A DNA stretch of 11,004 nt from Streptosporangium amethystogenes (GTDB taxonomy: Bacteria; Actinomycetota; Actinomycetes; Streptosporangiales; Streptosporangiaceae), in NCBI RefSeq assembly GCF_000721075.1, contig NZ_JOEQ01000073.1, forward strand, positions 1 through 11,004. Direction: 5' to 3'. A program made the translations under genes and the position numbers. Of the stretch, positions 1 through 5,567 are shown piece after piece. Below the pieces are notes generated by a model. That model saw nothing but the letters and a program-made list of their open reading frames with translations. It was not told where the DNA came from and did no database searches. Within the stretch, counting starts at the first letter, position 1. Each line of letters starts with the position of its first letter.

Positions 1-45
1 CGCGTCCCGCTTGAACTCATCGCCGAACTTCGACGGTCGTGCCAC
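1..45 (-). CDS. IS3-family transposase OrfA, N-terminal 15 codons (cut by window edge)
   Basis: The minus strand reads GTG followed by ARPSKFGDEFKRDA and runs off the left edge in an open frame. This pattern (a short basic start, PSK, then a [PD]EF[KR]xDA helix) is typical of the N-terminus of the IS3/IS911 OrfA helix-turn-helix protein, which binds the element ends and makes the DDE transposase by frameshifting with OrfB. A purine-rich GAGGGGAG lies just upstream of the GTG at about 53-60. The leader up to about position 111 (TGAGGTTCCCC on the minus strand) could include the element's left end, but no partner repeat is visible in the window. Only 15 residues are seen, so the family call rests on a short motif. 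Confidence 0.55.
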   Translation of the reverse strand, partial: MARPSKFGDEFKRDA

Positions 46-238
46 CCGAAGGCTCCCCTCTACGGAACAAGATCCATTGTCGGGGGTGTCCTCACCTCGG
101 GGGGAACCTCATCCCGCTTCTGGCGGGTGGCTGGCCAGCTTCGTTGGCGCGGGTGGGGAGGGAACTTCGTCCACAGAGCCAACGCTTCTGCGCTGAGCTG
201 CCAGGGCCGGGGAACCGCCTGCGTGGTCGTCGTAGTCG

Positions 239-890
239 TCACCGGTCCGGCCTCCCGAACAAGATGTTCAGACTCTCCGGCCGGTAACGCAGTGACGGAG
301 GATCTGGAGGTTTGACCGCGTCCTCGGCTCGCCGCTGATGGTGAGCCAGAACTCCCTCGATGACGTCTTCGGCGGTCGGCGTCACATAGATCTGGGTGGT
401 CGACAGGTTCGCGTGGCCAAGGACCCACTGGACGTCGGTGATGCAGGACCGTCTCGCAGTGCGCGACCGTCGAGGAGGCGTATCCAGGGCCAGGCGCCCG
501 TTTCCCCGTCACCATGTTCGGCGCCCCCGAAGCAGACCGCTTCGGAGTGGGCTCGCCAGTTCGCCAGTGCGGCTGGGCCGGCTTGTTCGCGATCTGGATC
601 CAGCGTGAGAAGACTCTGGCCTCGACGCGAGTCGCCTCACCCCACGGCACCTCAACCGACCATAGAAACCGGAACCACCGCAGCAGTGCCATCCCATACG
701 ACCGCTGGGTCGTGACCGCACGCCCCGCCGCCTGCAGATCGTTCAAGAAGTCCGTCACCGGCGCCACAACCTCGCCTGACGAATCAACCAGCTGGAACGG
801 AACCCAGGGATCCTGGGTTTCCACCAACCCGCCCACGCGCTCGACGACGAGAACCCTGAGATCCCGCGGAGCATCTCCTTGTTTGCCCAC
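239..890 (-). pseudogene. Tyrosine recombinase/integrase, broken by internal deletion and frame change
   Basis: The GTG start at 890 opens a frame whose residues about 40-150 look like the SAM-like core-binding domain of actinobacterial tyrosine recombinases (FLNDLQAAGRAVTTQRSYG, later YASSTVAHCETVL). At about 441-450 this frame stops making sense. In another frame the sequence jumps straight to the enzyme's C-terminal end, ITDVQWVLGHANLSTTQIYV, which carries the LGH and the presumed nucleophile Tyr, then continues through PTAEDVIEGVLAHHQRRAED to a TGA at 239-241. The part between, which should hold the first catalytic Arg, the Lys and the HxxR motif (roughly 200 residues in relatives), is absent. 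The protein cannot be active. A large deletion with loss of frame is the simplest explanation. The gene lies beside an IS3-type end and IS21 debris. Confidence 0.85.
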
Positions 891-958
891 GAGCAGTGAA
901 CGTAATCAACCACAAGCCCACGGGTCCCGAGAAAGAACAGAGAACTCTCGGTAGTTCA

Positions 959-1075
959 GTCAACAGGCCCGAGGTCGAGTCCTTCGCCGAGCTCAACGCC
1001 ATGGTCGACGCCTGGGATCAAGCCGACGATGCGCGTCGGATCGGGTCCTGGGCCCGCACGGTCGGGGAGCACTTT
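959..1075 (+). pseudogene. IstA fragment (IS21-family transposase, internal piece)
   Basis: This frame encodes 39 residues beginning VNRPEVESFAELNAMVDAW and ending DDARRIGSWARTVGEHF. It resembles the part of IstA after the DDE core (xNRPxVxSFAELNxxxDxWDxxDDARRI...RTVGExF). IstA is the transposase of IS21-type elements and works with the ATPase IstB. Neither the helix-turn-helix region nor the catalytic core is present upstream: the preceding bases read through from the recombinase promoter side without IstA similarity. The fragment ends at TTTCCCCC around 1074-1079, where IstB sequence begins in a different frame. It is a fossil and cannot be functional. Confidence 0.75.
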
Positions 1076-1244
1076 CCCCCGCGAGAAGTCGCTGCGGGCT
1101 TTCGACTTTGACGCCAACCCCGACATCGACCCCGCGGTGATCCACACCCTCGCCAAGTGTGAATGGGTTCAGAAGGGCCAGCCGCTGTGCCTGATCGGGG
1201 ACTCCGGCACCGGCAAGTCCCACCTGCTCATCGCGCTCGGCACC
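1074..1244 (+). pseudogene. IstB fragment (IS21-family helper ATPase, N-terminal part with Walker A)
   Basis: The frame starting at 1074 reads FPREKSLRAFDFDANPDIDP, continues with AVIHTLAKCEWVQKGQPLCL and IGDSGTGKSHLLIALGT, and carries the Walker A motif GDSGTGKS at about 1197-1220. This is characteristic of IstB, the DnaA/DnaC-like AAA+ ATPase that assists IstA in target choice. Similarity stops after LIALGT (1244). The frame remains open to 1391, but the following residues (VADMARRLKEVAGEQRGK...) do not match IstB, whose next segment should lead to Walker B, so the 3' part has been replaced by other DNA that I cannot identify. About 60 of the family's usual roughly 250 residues remain. An in-frame ATG at 1029 exists, but the sequence before 1074 is read from IstA in another frame. 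Confidence 0.8.
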
Positions 1245-1324
1245 GTGGCCGACATGGCACGTCGGCTCAAGGAAGTCGCCGGAGAGCAGCGCGGCAAGCT
1301 GCATTTGAGTGACTATCGCTCCCG

Positions 1325-1473
1325 TCACGTGAAGATCCGGTCCATCATCTCCGCGCCGCCGAGCAGGACCGGGCGGACCTGCTCGCGGTAGACCGCCTCG
1401 GTGACGGCGGTTCCGCGCGGCCGACGCGTCGCGCGATGTCCTTCAGGGGTACGCCGGAGTCGGAGAGCAGCAG
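1325..1473 (-). pseudogene. Second tyrosine integrase, C-terminal tail with one-base frameshift
   Basis: On the minus strand one frame gives LLSDSGVPLKDIARRVG (1473 down to about 1420), the helix before the LGH motif of actinomycete phage- or plasmid-type integrases. The frame one base away continues with RGTAVTEAVYREQVRPVLL and GGAEMMDRIFT, then TGA at 1325-1327. This second part matches the usual tail ([TS]xVTExVYRxQxRPV...MDxIF) and contains the presumed catalytic Tyr of VYR. Joining the halves requires one inserted base at about 1418-1419, where VGH would be expected and CG stands for a three-base codon. The N-terminal and central parts of the enzyme are not found upstream. It differs from the recombinase at 239-890 and represents a separate integration event. 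Confidence 0.7.
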
Positions 1474-1569
1474 TCGACCAACCAGGGCCACTGTGATCGG
1501 CGACAGCCCGCTGCAGCTGGGATGAGTGCCCTGTCCACGGCTTCACACGCCCCTGCTGTTCGAGGTGGG

Positions 1570-1659
1570 TCAGCGGTGTTGCCGTGTGCAGTAGCGGACG
1601 ACCAGGCCTGCGGCGGCGAGGAGCAGGAAAACCAGCACAATGTCCGAAAAGTTCACCAT
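1570..1659 (-). CDS. Putative 29-residue single-pass membrane peptide
   Basis: The minus strand carries ATG at 1659 with AGGGGG about six bases upstream (about 1664-1670). The peptide begins MVNFSDIVLVFLLL, has one hydrophobic segment (residues about 7-21), and ends with a short basic tail containing one Cys (RYCTRQHR), then TGA at 1570-1572. The pattern is that of a small type of membrane peptide with a positive C-terminal anchor, N-terminus out by the positive-inside rule. No family is recognised. It lies 94 bases downstream of the GlxA-type regulator on the same strand and beside integrase debris. A 30-codon ORF with an RBS can arise by chance in GC-rich DNA, but the clean hydrophobic-then-basic layout makes it worth recording. 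Confidence 0.35.
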   Translation of the reverse strand: MVNFSDIVLVFLLLAAAGLVVRYCTRQHR

Positions 1660-1753
1660 GTGCGCCCCCTGCCCGGTCGGAGGGAAGCTAGTCGCGCCGG
1701 ATCCGATTCGAACCGATCCTCTGCGATCGATCAGCAGGACCAGGCGTCACCCC

Positions 1754-2722
1754 TCACCCGGAGCGCTTGGCACGGGCTTGGCGGTAGCGGGTTGGGGAAG
1801 TGCCGAACTCGGCGATGAACAACCGTCGAAGGCTCTCGGCGGAGCCGAACCCGCAGCGGGCTGCGATGTCCGCCACGGAGAGCGATGATGAGACGAGGAG
1901 TTGTTCGGCCGCCCGCGTGCGTGCCTGCCTGATGAAGCGGCCGGGCGTCTGGCCCAGGTGCTCCAGGCTGAGCCGAGTCAGGTGACGCTCGCTCACGTTC
2001 AGCTGGGCGGCCAGTGTCGTGGGGCTCAGATCACTGTCGAGGCCGTTGACGATGTGGTCGACCATCTGCCGAATCAGCGGATGTTCCGGCGGCGGCGCGC
2101 CCACGAACATGCTGATCTGCGCCTGGTCGCCCGGCCGCTGCAGGTAGGTCACCAGGCCACGCGCCACGATGCGGGCCAGGTGCGGGCCGTGGTCCTCCTC
2201 GATGAAGGAAAGTGTCAGATCCAGGGCGCTGGTGACGCCGGCCGCGGTCGACACGTGTCCCTCGCGGATGTAGAGCGGGCCGGGATCAACCGTGACGTTG
2301 GGGTGGTGAGCGGCGAGCGTTCCCGCGTACCTCCAGTGCGTGGTGGCGCGCCGCCCGTCCAACAGCCCGGCGGCGGCCAGCAGGGTCGCGCCCGTACACA
2401 CCGACGCCACCCGCCTGCTGACCGCGGCCAGTCGGCGGATGTGTGCCAGGAGCACAGGATTGCCCGCGGAGATCTCGTGACCGATCCCACCGGAGACGAC
2501 CAGGGTGTCGAGCGGCCCGGTGATGTGTTCGAGGGCTTCCTGGCTTTCCAGCGTCAGACCCGAGTCACAGGGCAGCGGCCTGCCACCCGAGGTGGCGAGG
2601 CGTGTCCGGTAGGGAGGAGCAGCCCCCAGCAGATTGGCCATATAGAGCGGTGTGGTCACCGAGGCGATGTCCAGCAACTCTGACTGTGGATACCCGATCA
2701 CGATGGTCAGCCGCTCATTCAT
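1754..2722 (-). CDS. GlxA/FtrA-type AraC-family transcriptional regulator with DJ-1/PfpI domain
   Basis: The predicted protein has 322 residues. Residues about 5-180 form a DJ-1/PfpI (class I glutamine amidotransferase-like) domain: LTIVIGYPQSELLDI at the start, LDTLVVSGG at 71-79, and the elbow motif SVCTGA at 107-112 followed by LLAAAGLLDGRRATTHW, typical of GlxA-like regulators. In this family the domain senses a ligand and is generally not a protease. Residues about 232-316 carry the AraC double helix-turn-helix, with LAAQLNVSERHLTR and LSVADIAARCGFGSAESLRR ending in FGTSPTRYRQ. The ATG at 2722 was chosen because the first beta strand follows at once. The frame is open further upstream to 2845 without domain similarity. 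It is transcribed away from the secreted-protein genes and may regulate itself or them; its ligand is unknown. Confidence 0.92.
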   Translation of the reverse strand: MNERLTIVIGYPQSELLDIASVTTPLYMANLLGAAPPYRTRLATSGGRPLPCDSGLTLESQEALEHITGPLDTLVVSGGIGHEISAGNPVLLAHIRRLAAVSRRVASVCTGATLLAAAGLLDGRRATTHWRYAGTLAAHHPNVTVDPGPLYIREGHVSTAAGVTSALDLTLSFIEEDHGPHLARIVARGLVTYLQRPGDQAQISMFVGAPPPEHPLIRQMVDHIVNGLDSDLSPTTLAAQLNVSERHLTRLSLEHLGQTPGRFIRQARTRAAEQLLVSSSLSVADIAARCGFGSAESLRRLFIAEFGTSPTRYRQARAKRSG

Positions 2723-2778
2723 GAGTGCCCATCTTGGTGGAGAACCGACACGAATCCCAAGCTTACCGACAGGACCGA

Positions 2779-2809
2779 GGCCGGCCATGGTTCGTGCGGC
2801 CGGCCGGCC
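2779..2809. repeat. GGCCGGCC inverted repeat in the divergent intergenic region
   Basis: GGCCGGCC at 2779-2786 is followed after 11 bases by GGCCGGCCGGCC at 2798-2809, allowing an eight-base-pair stem. It lies between the divergent regulator (start 2722) and the first secreted-protein gene (RBS at 2896), about 57 bases upstream of the regulator's start. An operator or a structured 5' leader is possible. As the motif is self-complementary GC-rich sequence, chance is also possible. Confidence 0.4.
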
Positions 2810-2895
2810 ATTAAATCTGAAGCGCAAGGAAAGCCACGCGGTCATTGAGGTCCTGGTATGCGCGTGGCGAGGACGCAGCCATCAGAGATGGAAAC

Positions 2896-2913
2896 GGAGA
2901 GGTGCGAATGTAA
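2896..2913 (+). promoter_or_regulatory. Strong RBS and ATG immediately followed by TAA (start-stop)
   Basis: GGAGAGG at 2896-2902 stands five bases before ATG at 2908-2910, and the next codon is TAA (2911-2913). The frame is the same as that of the downstream protein at 2959: after the TAA it reads NNKLVAAAVSAAGGI, then the internal ATG. The region between therefore looks like the charged n-region and first half of the hydrophobic core of the signal peptide. Either codon 2 (perhaps AAA) mutated to a stop, or this is a one-codon start-stop element with reinitiation at 2959, or there is a sequencing error. Confidence 0.65.
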
Positions 2914-2958
2914 AACAACAAGCTCGTTGCCGCAGCCGTCTCGGCGGCCGGGGGAATC

Positions 2959-3273
2959 ATGCTGTTGGCGAGCTCGGTGGCGATCGCAGGCCCCGTACTG
3001 GCGCAGCAGTCCACGGCCCCCCTCACCGCGTCGTCCGCCGTTACCTGCGGAAGCAGCCGGCCGCCCGATGGCTACTATTACGATTCCAGCTATGCGAACC
3101 CCAACGCGTGTCTGAAATGCCAGTCGGCAGGCGCCATCTACGAGGTCACCGGAAAGTGGCGCGCCTACTGCCGGAGAGTGAACAACTCGAATGGCGCGGT
3201 CGCGTGGGCCGACCTCTATCTCTTCTGTGTGGCATGCAGAAACGGGGTAAGACCCTCGGCGGAATCAGCGTGA
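2959..3273 (+). CDS. Small secreted cysteine-rich protein 1 (start region disrupted)
   Basis: From the ATG at 2959 the protein has 104 residues, beginning MLLASSVAIAGPVLAQ, a hydrophobic core with a plausible signal-peptidase site after VLA (residue 15). The natural start is probably ATG 2908, which would add a Lys-containing n-region, but codon 2 there is TAA. GGGGGA just before 2959 could serve as an RBS, giving a signal sequence without positive charge. The mature part has six Cys (30, 51, 54, 71, 90, 93), mostly as two CxxC pairs: ACLKC and CVAC. Tyr-rich PPDGYYYDSSY lies at 36-45. The ACxKC motif followed by a Cys 16-17 residues on is shared with the gene at 3850. No known family is recognised. 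The Cys content suggests disulfides or metal binding outside the cell, as inference. Confidence 0.6.
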   Translation: MLLASSVAIAGPVLAQQSTAPLTASSAVTCGSSRPPDGYYYDSSYANPNACLKCQSAGAIYEVTGKWRAYCRRVNNSNGAVAWADLYLFCVACRNGVRPSAESA

Positions 3274-3442
3274 CCAGGACCTGATCCTGTGGGGCATCGC
3301 CTCAGGACATTTCATCACCAAGGGTCGGTACCGAGGCGTCCGGCTTGACGTACGTACACGTATCACGCCGAGTCGAAATCAGCTTGGCAGGCACCGGACG
3401 ACGCACATCGGAAGCAGTTCATCCAGGAAAGGACGGGATCGA

Positions 3443-3718
3443 ATGGTGAAAGTCTCTCGTATGGCCATCGCGGCGGCCGTGACCGCTGCGGCAACCGGAT
3501 TCACCGCCGTCGTCGCGTCACCGGCGCAGGCCACCTATTCTGCCTGCGTCTCATACCTCGAAAGAGGGGGGTATCAGATCAGCCCTTCGAGAAGGGACGC
3601 GTGCTGGACCGGCGCCACTTCCCCAGCCGGAAGCTGGTTCCTCTGCTGGGACGGCCTCGTGGACACGCGAATTCCGTCGGCGGTGGCCGCGGCGGCCTGT
3701 GATCGGGCGAAACAGTAG
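3443..3718 (+). CDS. Small secreted protein 2, four cysteines
   Basis: The product has 91 residues. Residues 1-30 form a standard signal peptide: basic MVKVSR, a long Ala/Val core and a cleavage site after SPAQA (residue 30). The mature part of about 61 residues has four Cys (35, 54, 68, 86), enough for two disulfides, in the order SACVSYLERGGY, RRDACWTGA, WFLCWDGL, AAACDRAK. The pattern C-x2-YL-x3-GY-x7-C followed by a C-terminal helix with Cys recalls small exported proteins of unknown function that are common in actinomycetes. GGACGGGA about six bases upstream supports ATG 3443; the in-frame GTG directly after it would give nearly the same protein. A strong hairpin follows the stop. It does not share the ACxKC motif of its two neighbours. 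Confidence 0.75.
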   Translation: MVKVSRMAIAAAVTAAATGFTAVVASPAQATYSACVSYLERGGYQISPSRRDACWTGATSPAGSWFLCWDGLVDTRIPSAVAAAACDRAKQ

Positions 3719-3744
3719 CGGCAGGGCGTTTCATGGATTTCCCC

Positions 3745-3773
3745 GGACGGGCGCTCGGCGGCCGAGCGCGTCC
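3745..3773 (+). terminator. GC-rich hairpin after secreted protein 2
   Basis: GCGCTCGG at 3751-3758 pairs with CCGAGCGC at 3762-3769 around a three-base loop. GGAC at 3745-3748 pairs with GTCC at 3770-3773, with a two-base bulge, giving 12 base pairs. It begins 26 bases after the TAG at 3716-3718. There is no T-run, which is common for actinomycete intrinsic terminators. It implies that the gene at 3850 has its own promoter in the 76 bases that follow. Confidence 0.65.
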
Positions 3774-3849
3774 GTGGCCCGCGCCGTGGACGCGAATGGC
3801 TGCGGCGCCATGTCGATCTCGAGATTCGAGTAGATATCAGGAGCGAGTC

Positions 3850-4143
3850 ATGGGCAAGAAGCGAATACTGGCCGGACTGATCGTGGCCGGTGTCATCGGA
3901 ACATTCCCCGTCGCCGGCACGCCCGCCCAGGCGTCGACGTCATCCGCGGTGATGGCCGACTACTGCGACAGGAACCCGCCTGGAGCCGGTTCGGTACCCG
4001 GGGACCGGTTCTCGGGCGAGAGAACGGTCGCCTGCGGAAAGTGCTACGAACAAGGGCTCTATCTGCGAGCGAAGGGGCAGATCTCGCAATTCTGGTGCGA
4101 ATACTTCAACCTCTTCAAATACTCACGGATGTATGTCAAGTAA
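3850..4143 (+). CDS. Small secreted cysteine-containing protein 3, paralogue-like to protein 1
   Basis: The product has 97 residues. ATG 3850 was chosen because AGGAG (3839-3843) lies six bases upstream and the sequence begins as a signal peptide: MGKKRILAGLIVAGVIG with cleavage predicted after TPAQA (residue 28). The frame is open back to 3733, but that part is unlike an export signal. The mature part has four Cys (39, 62, 65, 83). The stretch ACGKC at 61-65, with a Gly four residues after the second Cys, another Gly about seven residues later and a Cys 17 residues on, aligns with the ACLKC region of the protein at 2959. The C-terminus is aromatic and basic (EYFNLFKYSRMYVK). No known domain is recognised. 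The secreted location is well supported; the function is not known. Confidence 0.75.
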   Translation: MGKKRILAGLIVAGVIGTFPVAGTPAQASTSSAVMADYCDRNPPGAGSVPGDRFSGERTVACGKCYEQGLYLRAKGQISQFWCEYFNLFKYSRMYVK

Positions 4144-4253
4144 CGAATGGATCCTCCGGTCCGCAGAGCGCCGCTCCCGCCGCACTGAGATCCTGTGACA
4201 AGGCGGAGATCCGACGCCCGGGGGCAGAGATCGTGCGGCACGAAGGTCCTGGA

Positions 4254-5021
4254 TCATTGCCGCAGCAACTGGACGATGGCGAAGGTACCCACCGCCACGA
4301 TGAGGATGCGCAGTACCGCGGGGCTGAGGCGGCGGCCTGCCTTGGCCCCGATCGGGCCGCCTAATGCGGAACCGACCGCGACGAGTAGGACGGTCGTCCA
4401 GTCGAAATCCGCGGAGAAGAGGAAGAAGAGTGCGGCGGCGGTGTTGACGAGGGCGACGAGGACGTTCTTGACGGCATTGAGACGCTGCAAGGTCTCGTCG
4501 AGGAGCACCCCCATCAGGGACAGGTAGATGATTCCCTGGGCGGCGGGGAAGTAGCCGCCGTAGACGCTGGCGAGTGTCAGTCCGGTGAGGAGCAGCGGGC
4601 CTCCGTCGGGGCGGGCGGCACCGCTGGTGCGTTCGCGGCGGCGCCGCACGCTTTTGCTGATCAGGGGCTGGAGGATGACCAGGACGAGGGCGAGGGCCAC
4701 CAGGGCGGGCACGATCTTCTCGAACGCCGTGGTGGGCAGGACCAGCAAAAGCGTGGCGCCCGTAAGGCCGCCGAGCAGGGCGCCGGCGCTCATCTTCAGG
4801 ATGCGCCGGCTCTGGCCGCTGAGCTCCGCGCGATAACCGATGGCCCCGCTGATGGAGCCGGGTATCACGCCGAGTGCGTTGGAGACCGCGGCGGTGACGG
4901 CCGGCATGCCGGTGGCGAGCAGAACGGGAAAGGTGATCAGTGACCCGGAGCCGACCACGGTGTTGACGGCGCCGGCGCCGGCGCCCGCCGCGAAGACGGC
5001 GAGCATCTCCCACGGCGTCAC
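4254..5021 (-). CDS. TauE/SafE-family membrane permease (putative sulfite/organosulfonate exporter)
   Basis: The product has 255 residues, the usual length for this family, which moves anions such as sulfite, sulfoacetate or related compounds across the membrane. There are two homologous halves: residues about 7-118 (glycine-rich GAGAGAVNTVVGSGSLITFP, then AAVSNALGVIPGSISGAIGY) and 140-255 (LASVYGGYFPAAQGIIYLS, LLDETLQRLNAVKN, VGSALGGPIGAKAGRRL). A basic cytoplasmic loop (SVRRRRER) lies near 124-131. About seven or eight membrane segments are visible. GTG 5021 is chosen because GGGAGGGGA stands just upstream and the family consensus begins at TPWE; the frame is open to 5081 without similarity. 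It converges on the secreted-protein gene at 3850. The substrate cannot be told from the sequence. Confidence 0.9.
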   Translation of the reverse strand: MTPWEMLAVFAAGAGAGAVNTVVGSGSLITFPVLLATGMPAVTAAVSNALGVIPGSISGAIGYRAELSGQSRRILKMSAGALLGGLTGATLLLVLPTTAFEKIVPALVALALVLVILQPLISKSVRRRRERTSGAARPDGGPLLLTGLTLASVYGGYFPAAQGIIYLSLMGVLLDETLQRLNAVKNVLVALVNTAAALFFLFSADFDWTTVLLVAVGSALGGPIGAKAGRRLSPAVLRILIVAVGTFAIVQLLRQ

Positions 5022-5567
5022 GCTGTCCCCTCCCTCGCGGAATCGGCGTCCATGCCCGGCCAGGTGGCGTGCGAGGGCCATGCTTCGCGGCGTGCCAGAC
5101 CGAGCGATCCCGGAACCGGCGACCCGGTGGGGAGCGGTCCTCGCGCCGGGGCTCCCGGTGGATGGGTCCCGCCGGCTGTGCGGATGAAGTCGCGGGCCGA
5201 GTGCCGCAACGCGGCGGTCGCGCCTGCCGCGATCAGGGTGGGCGATTCCGTCTGACGGCCGGTGTCCGGCGAGGTTCTCACGTGGCCGACGCTAAACCGG
5301 AAACACTTCGGCGCTCAGCGAAGTGTCCCAGCCCCGGACGAGGCGGCGCTCTACCTGCCGGCCGAGTGGCCGGGCATCGAGACCACCTTCGATTTCGGCC
5401 TGGACACCATCCCGCACGTGCCGCAGTGCGCGGTCTTTCGGCTTATGGCCGTATACGCCCCGTCTGTGAATATTGACGTTTTCTTGACGCCCGGCCATGA
5501 ATCGATGGGCTCTGACGTCAGTAATGTGCATTGCGGCTTTACGGATGATTGACGGGGAGGGCCGACA
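5022..5567. other. 546-base intergenic region between two divergent transporter genes
   Basis: No convincing gene was found. A minus-strand frame (GTG 5281 to TGA 5018) overlaps the permease start by GTGA, but it has no RBS and its second half is Pro/Gly/Ala-rich and unlike a known protein. On the plus strand about 5325-5445 shows strongly GC-ending codons in one frame (containing EAALYLPAEWPGIETTFDFG), which suggests a leftover piece of a real gene. Its frame runs 5262-5552 without a good RBS. The right third holds the TTGACG/TGACGTCA motifs and the RBS of the KimA-like gene. Confidence 0.6.
5473..5520 (+). promoter_or_regulatory. Possible promoter/operator of the KimA-like gene
   Basis: TTGACG occurs at 5473-5478 and again at 5484-5489, exactly 11 bases (one helical turn) apart. 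A perfect palindrome TGACGTCA lies at 5513-5520, and a further TTGACG at 5549-5554 runs into the RBS. The local base composition is lower in G+C than the flanks. TTGACG resembles a -35 hexamer, but no good -10 stands at 17-18 bases, so an operator role is as likely as a promoter. This is inference from pattern alone. Confidence 0.35.

Larger units (their letters stand above)
1..1473. mobile_element. Composite region of decayed mobile-element fragments
   Basis: Four unrelated mobile-element remnants lie side by side with no intact gene between them: an IS3-type transposase start (minus), a tyrosine recombinase with its core deleted (minus), fused IstA/IstB pieces of an IS21-type element (plus), and the tail of a second tyrosine integrase (minus). 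The pieces change strand and frame abruptly, which is seen directly. Repeated insertion and deletion at one spot is the inferred history. No matching terminal inverted repeats or target duplications were found that would delimit a single element. Confidence 0.75.

Noticed and set aside
1690..1735. GGTTCGAATCGGATCC on the minus strand resembles a tRNA T-loop (possible attachment site or tRNA end)
   Set aside because: The flanking arms do not pair as a T-stem and no anticodon arm or acceptor stem is present; at most a short integrase-core-like sequence.
1901..2683. Plus-strand open frame of 260 codons opposite the GlxA-type regulator
   Set aside because: Shadow of the regulator gene; rich in Arg, Gly, Val and Gln with no recognisable motif.
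3275..3289. Hairpin CAGGA/TCCTG just after the stop of secreted protein 1
   Set aside because: Only five base pairs and no further pairing; too weak to call a terminator.
4123..5013. Minus-strand 296-codon frame overlapping the TauE/SafE gene in another frame
   Set aside because: Extremely Arg/His/Pro-rich, the product of reading the permease gene out of frame.
5018..5281. Minus-strand 87-codon ORF overlapping the TauE/SafE gene by GTGA
   Set aside because: No ribosome-binding site before its GTG, Pro/Gly/Ala-rich low-complexity second half, no known family; the overlap alone is weak evidence.
5400..5567. A c-di-AMP (ydaO-type) riboswitch before the KimA-like gene
   Set aside because: Expected because such switches control KimA and Kdp genes elsewhere, but the conserved blocks could not be found; a covariance-model scan would settle it.
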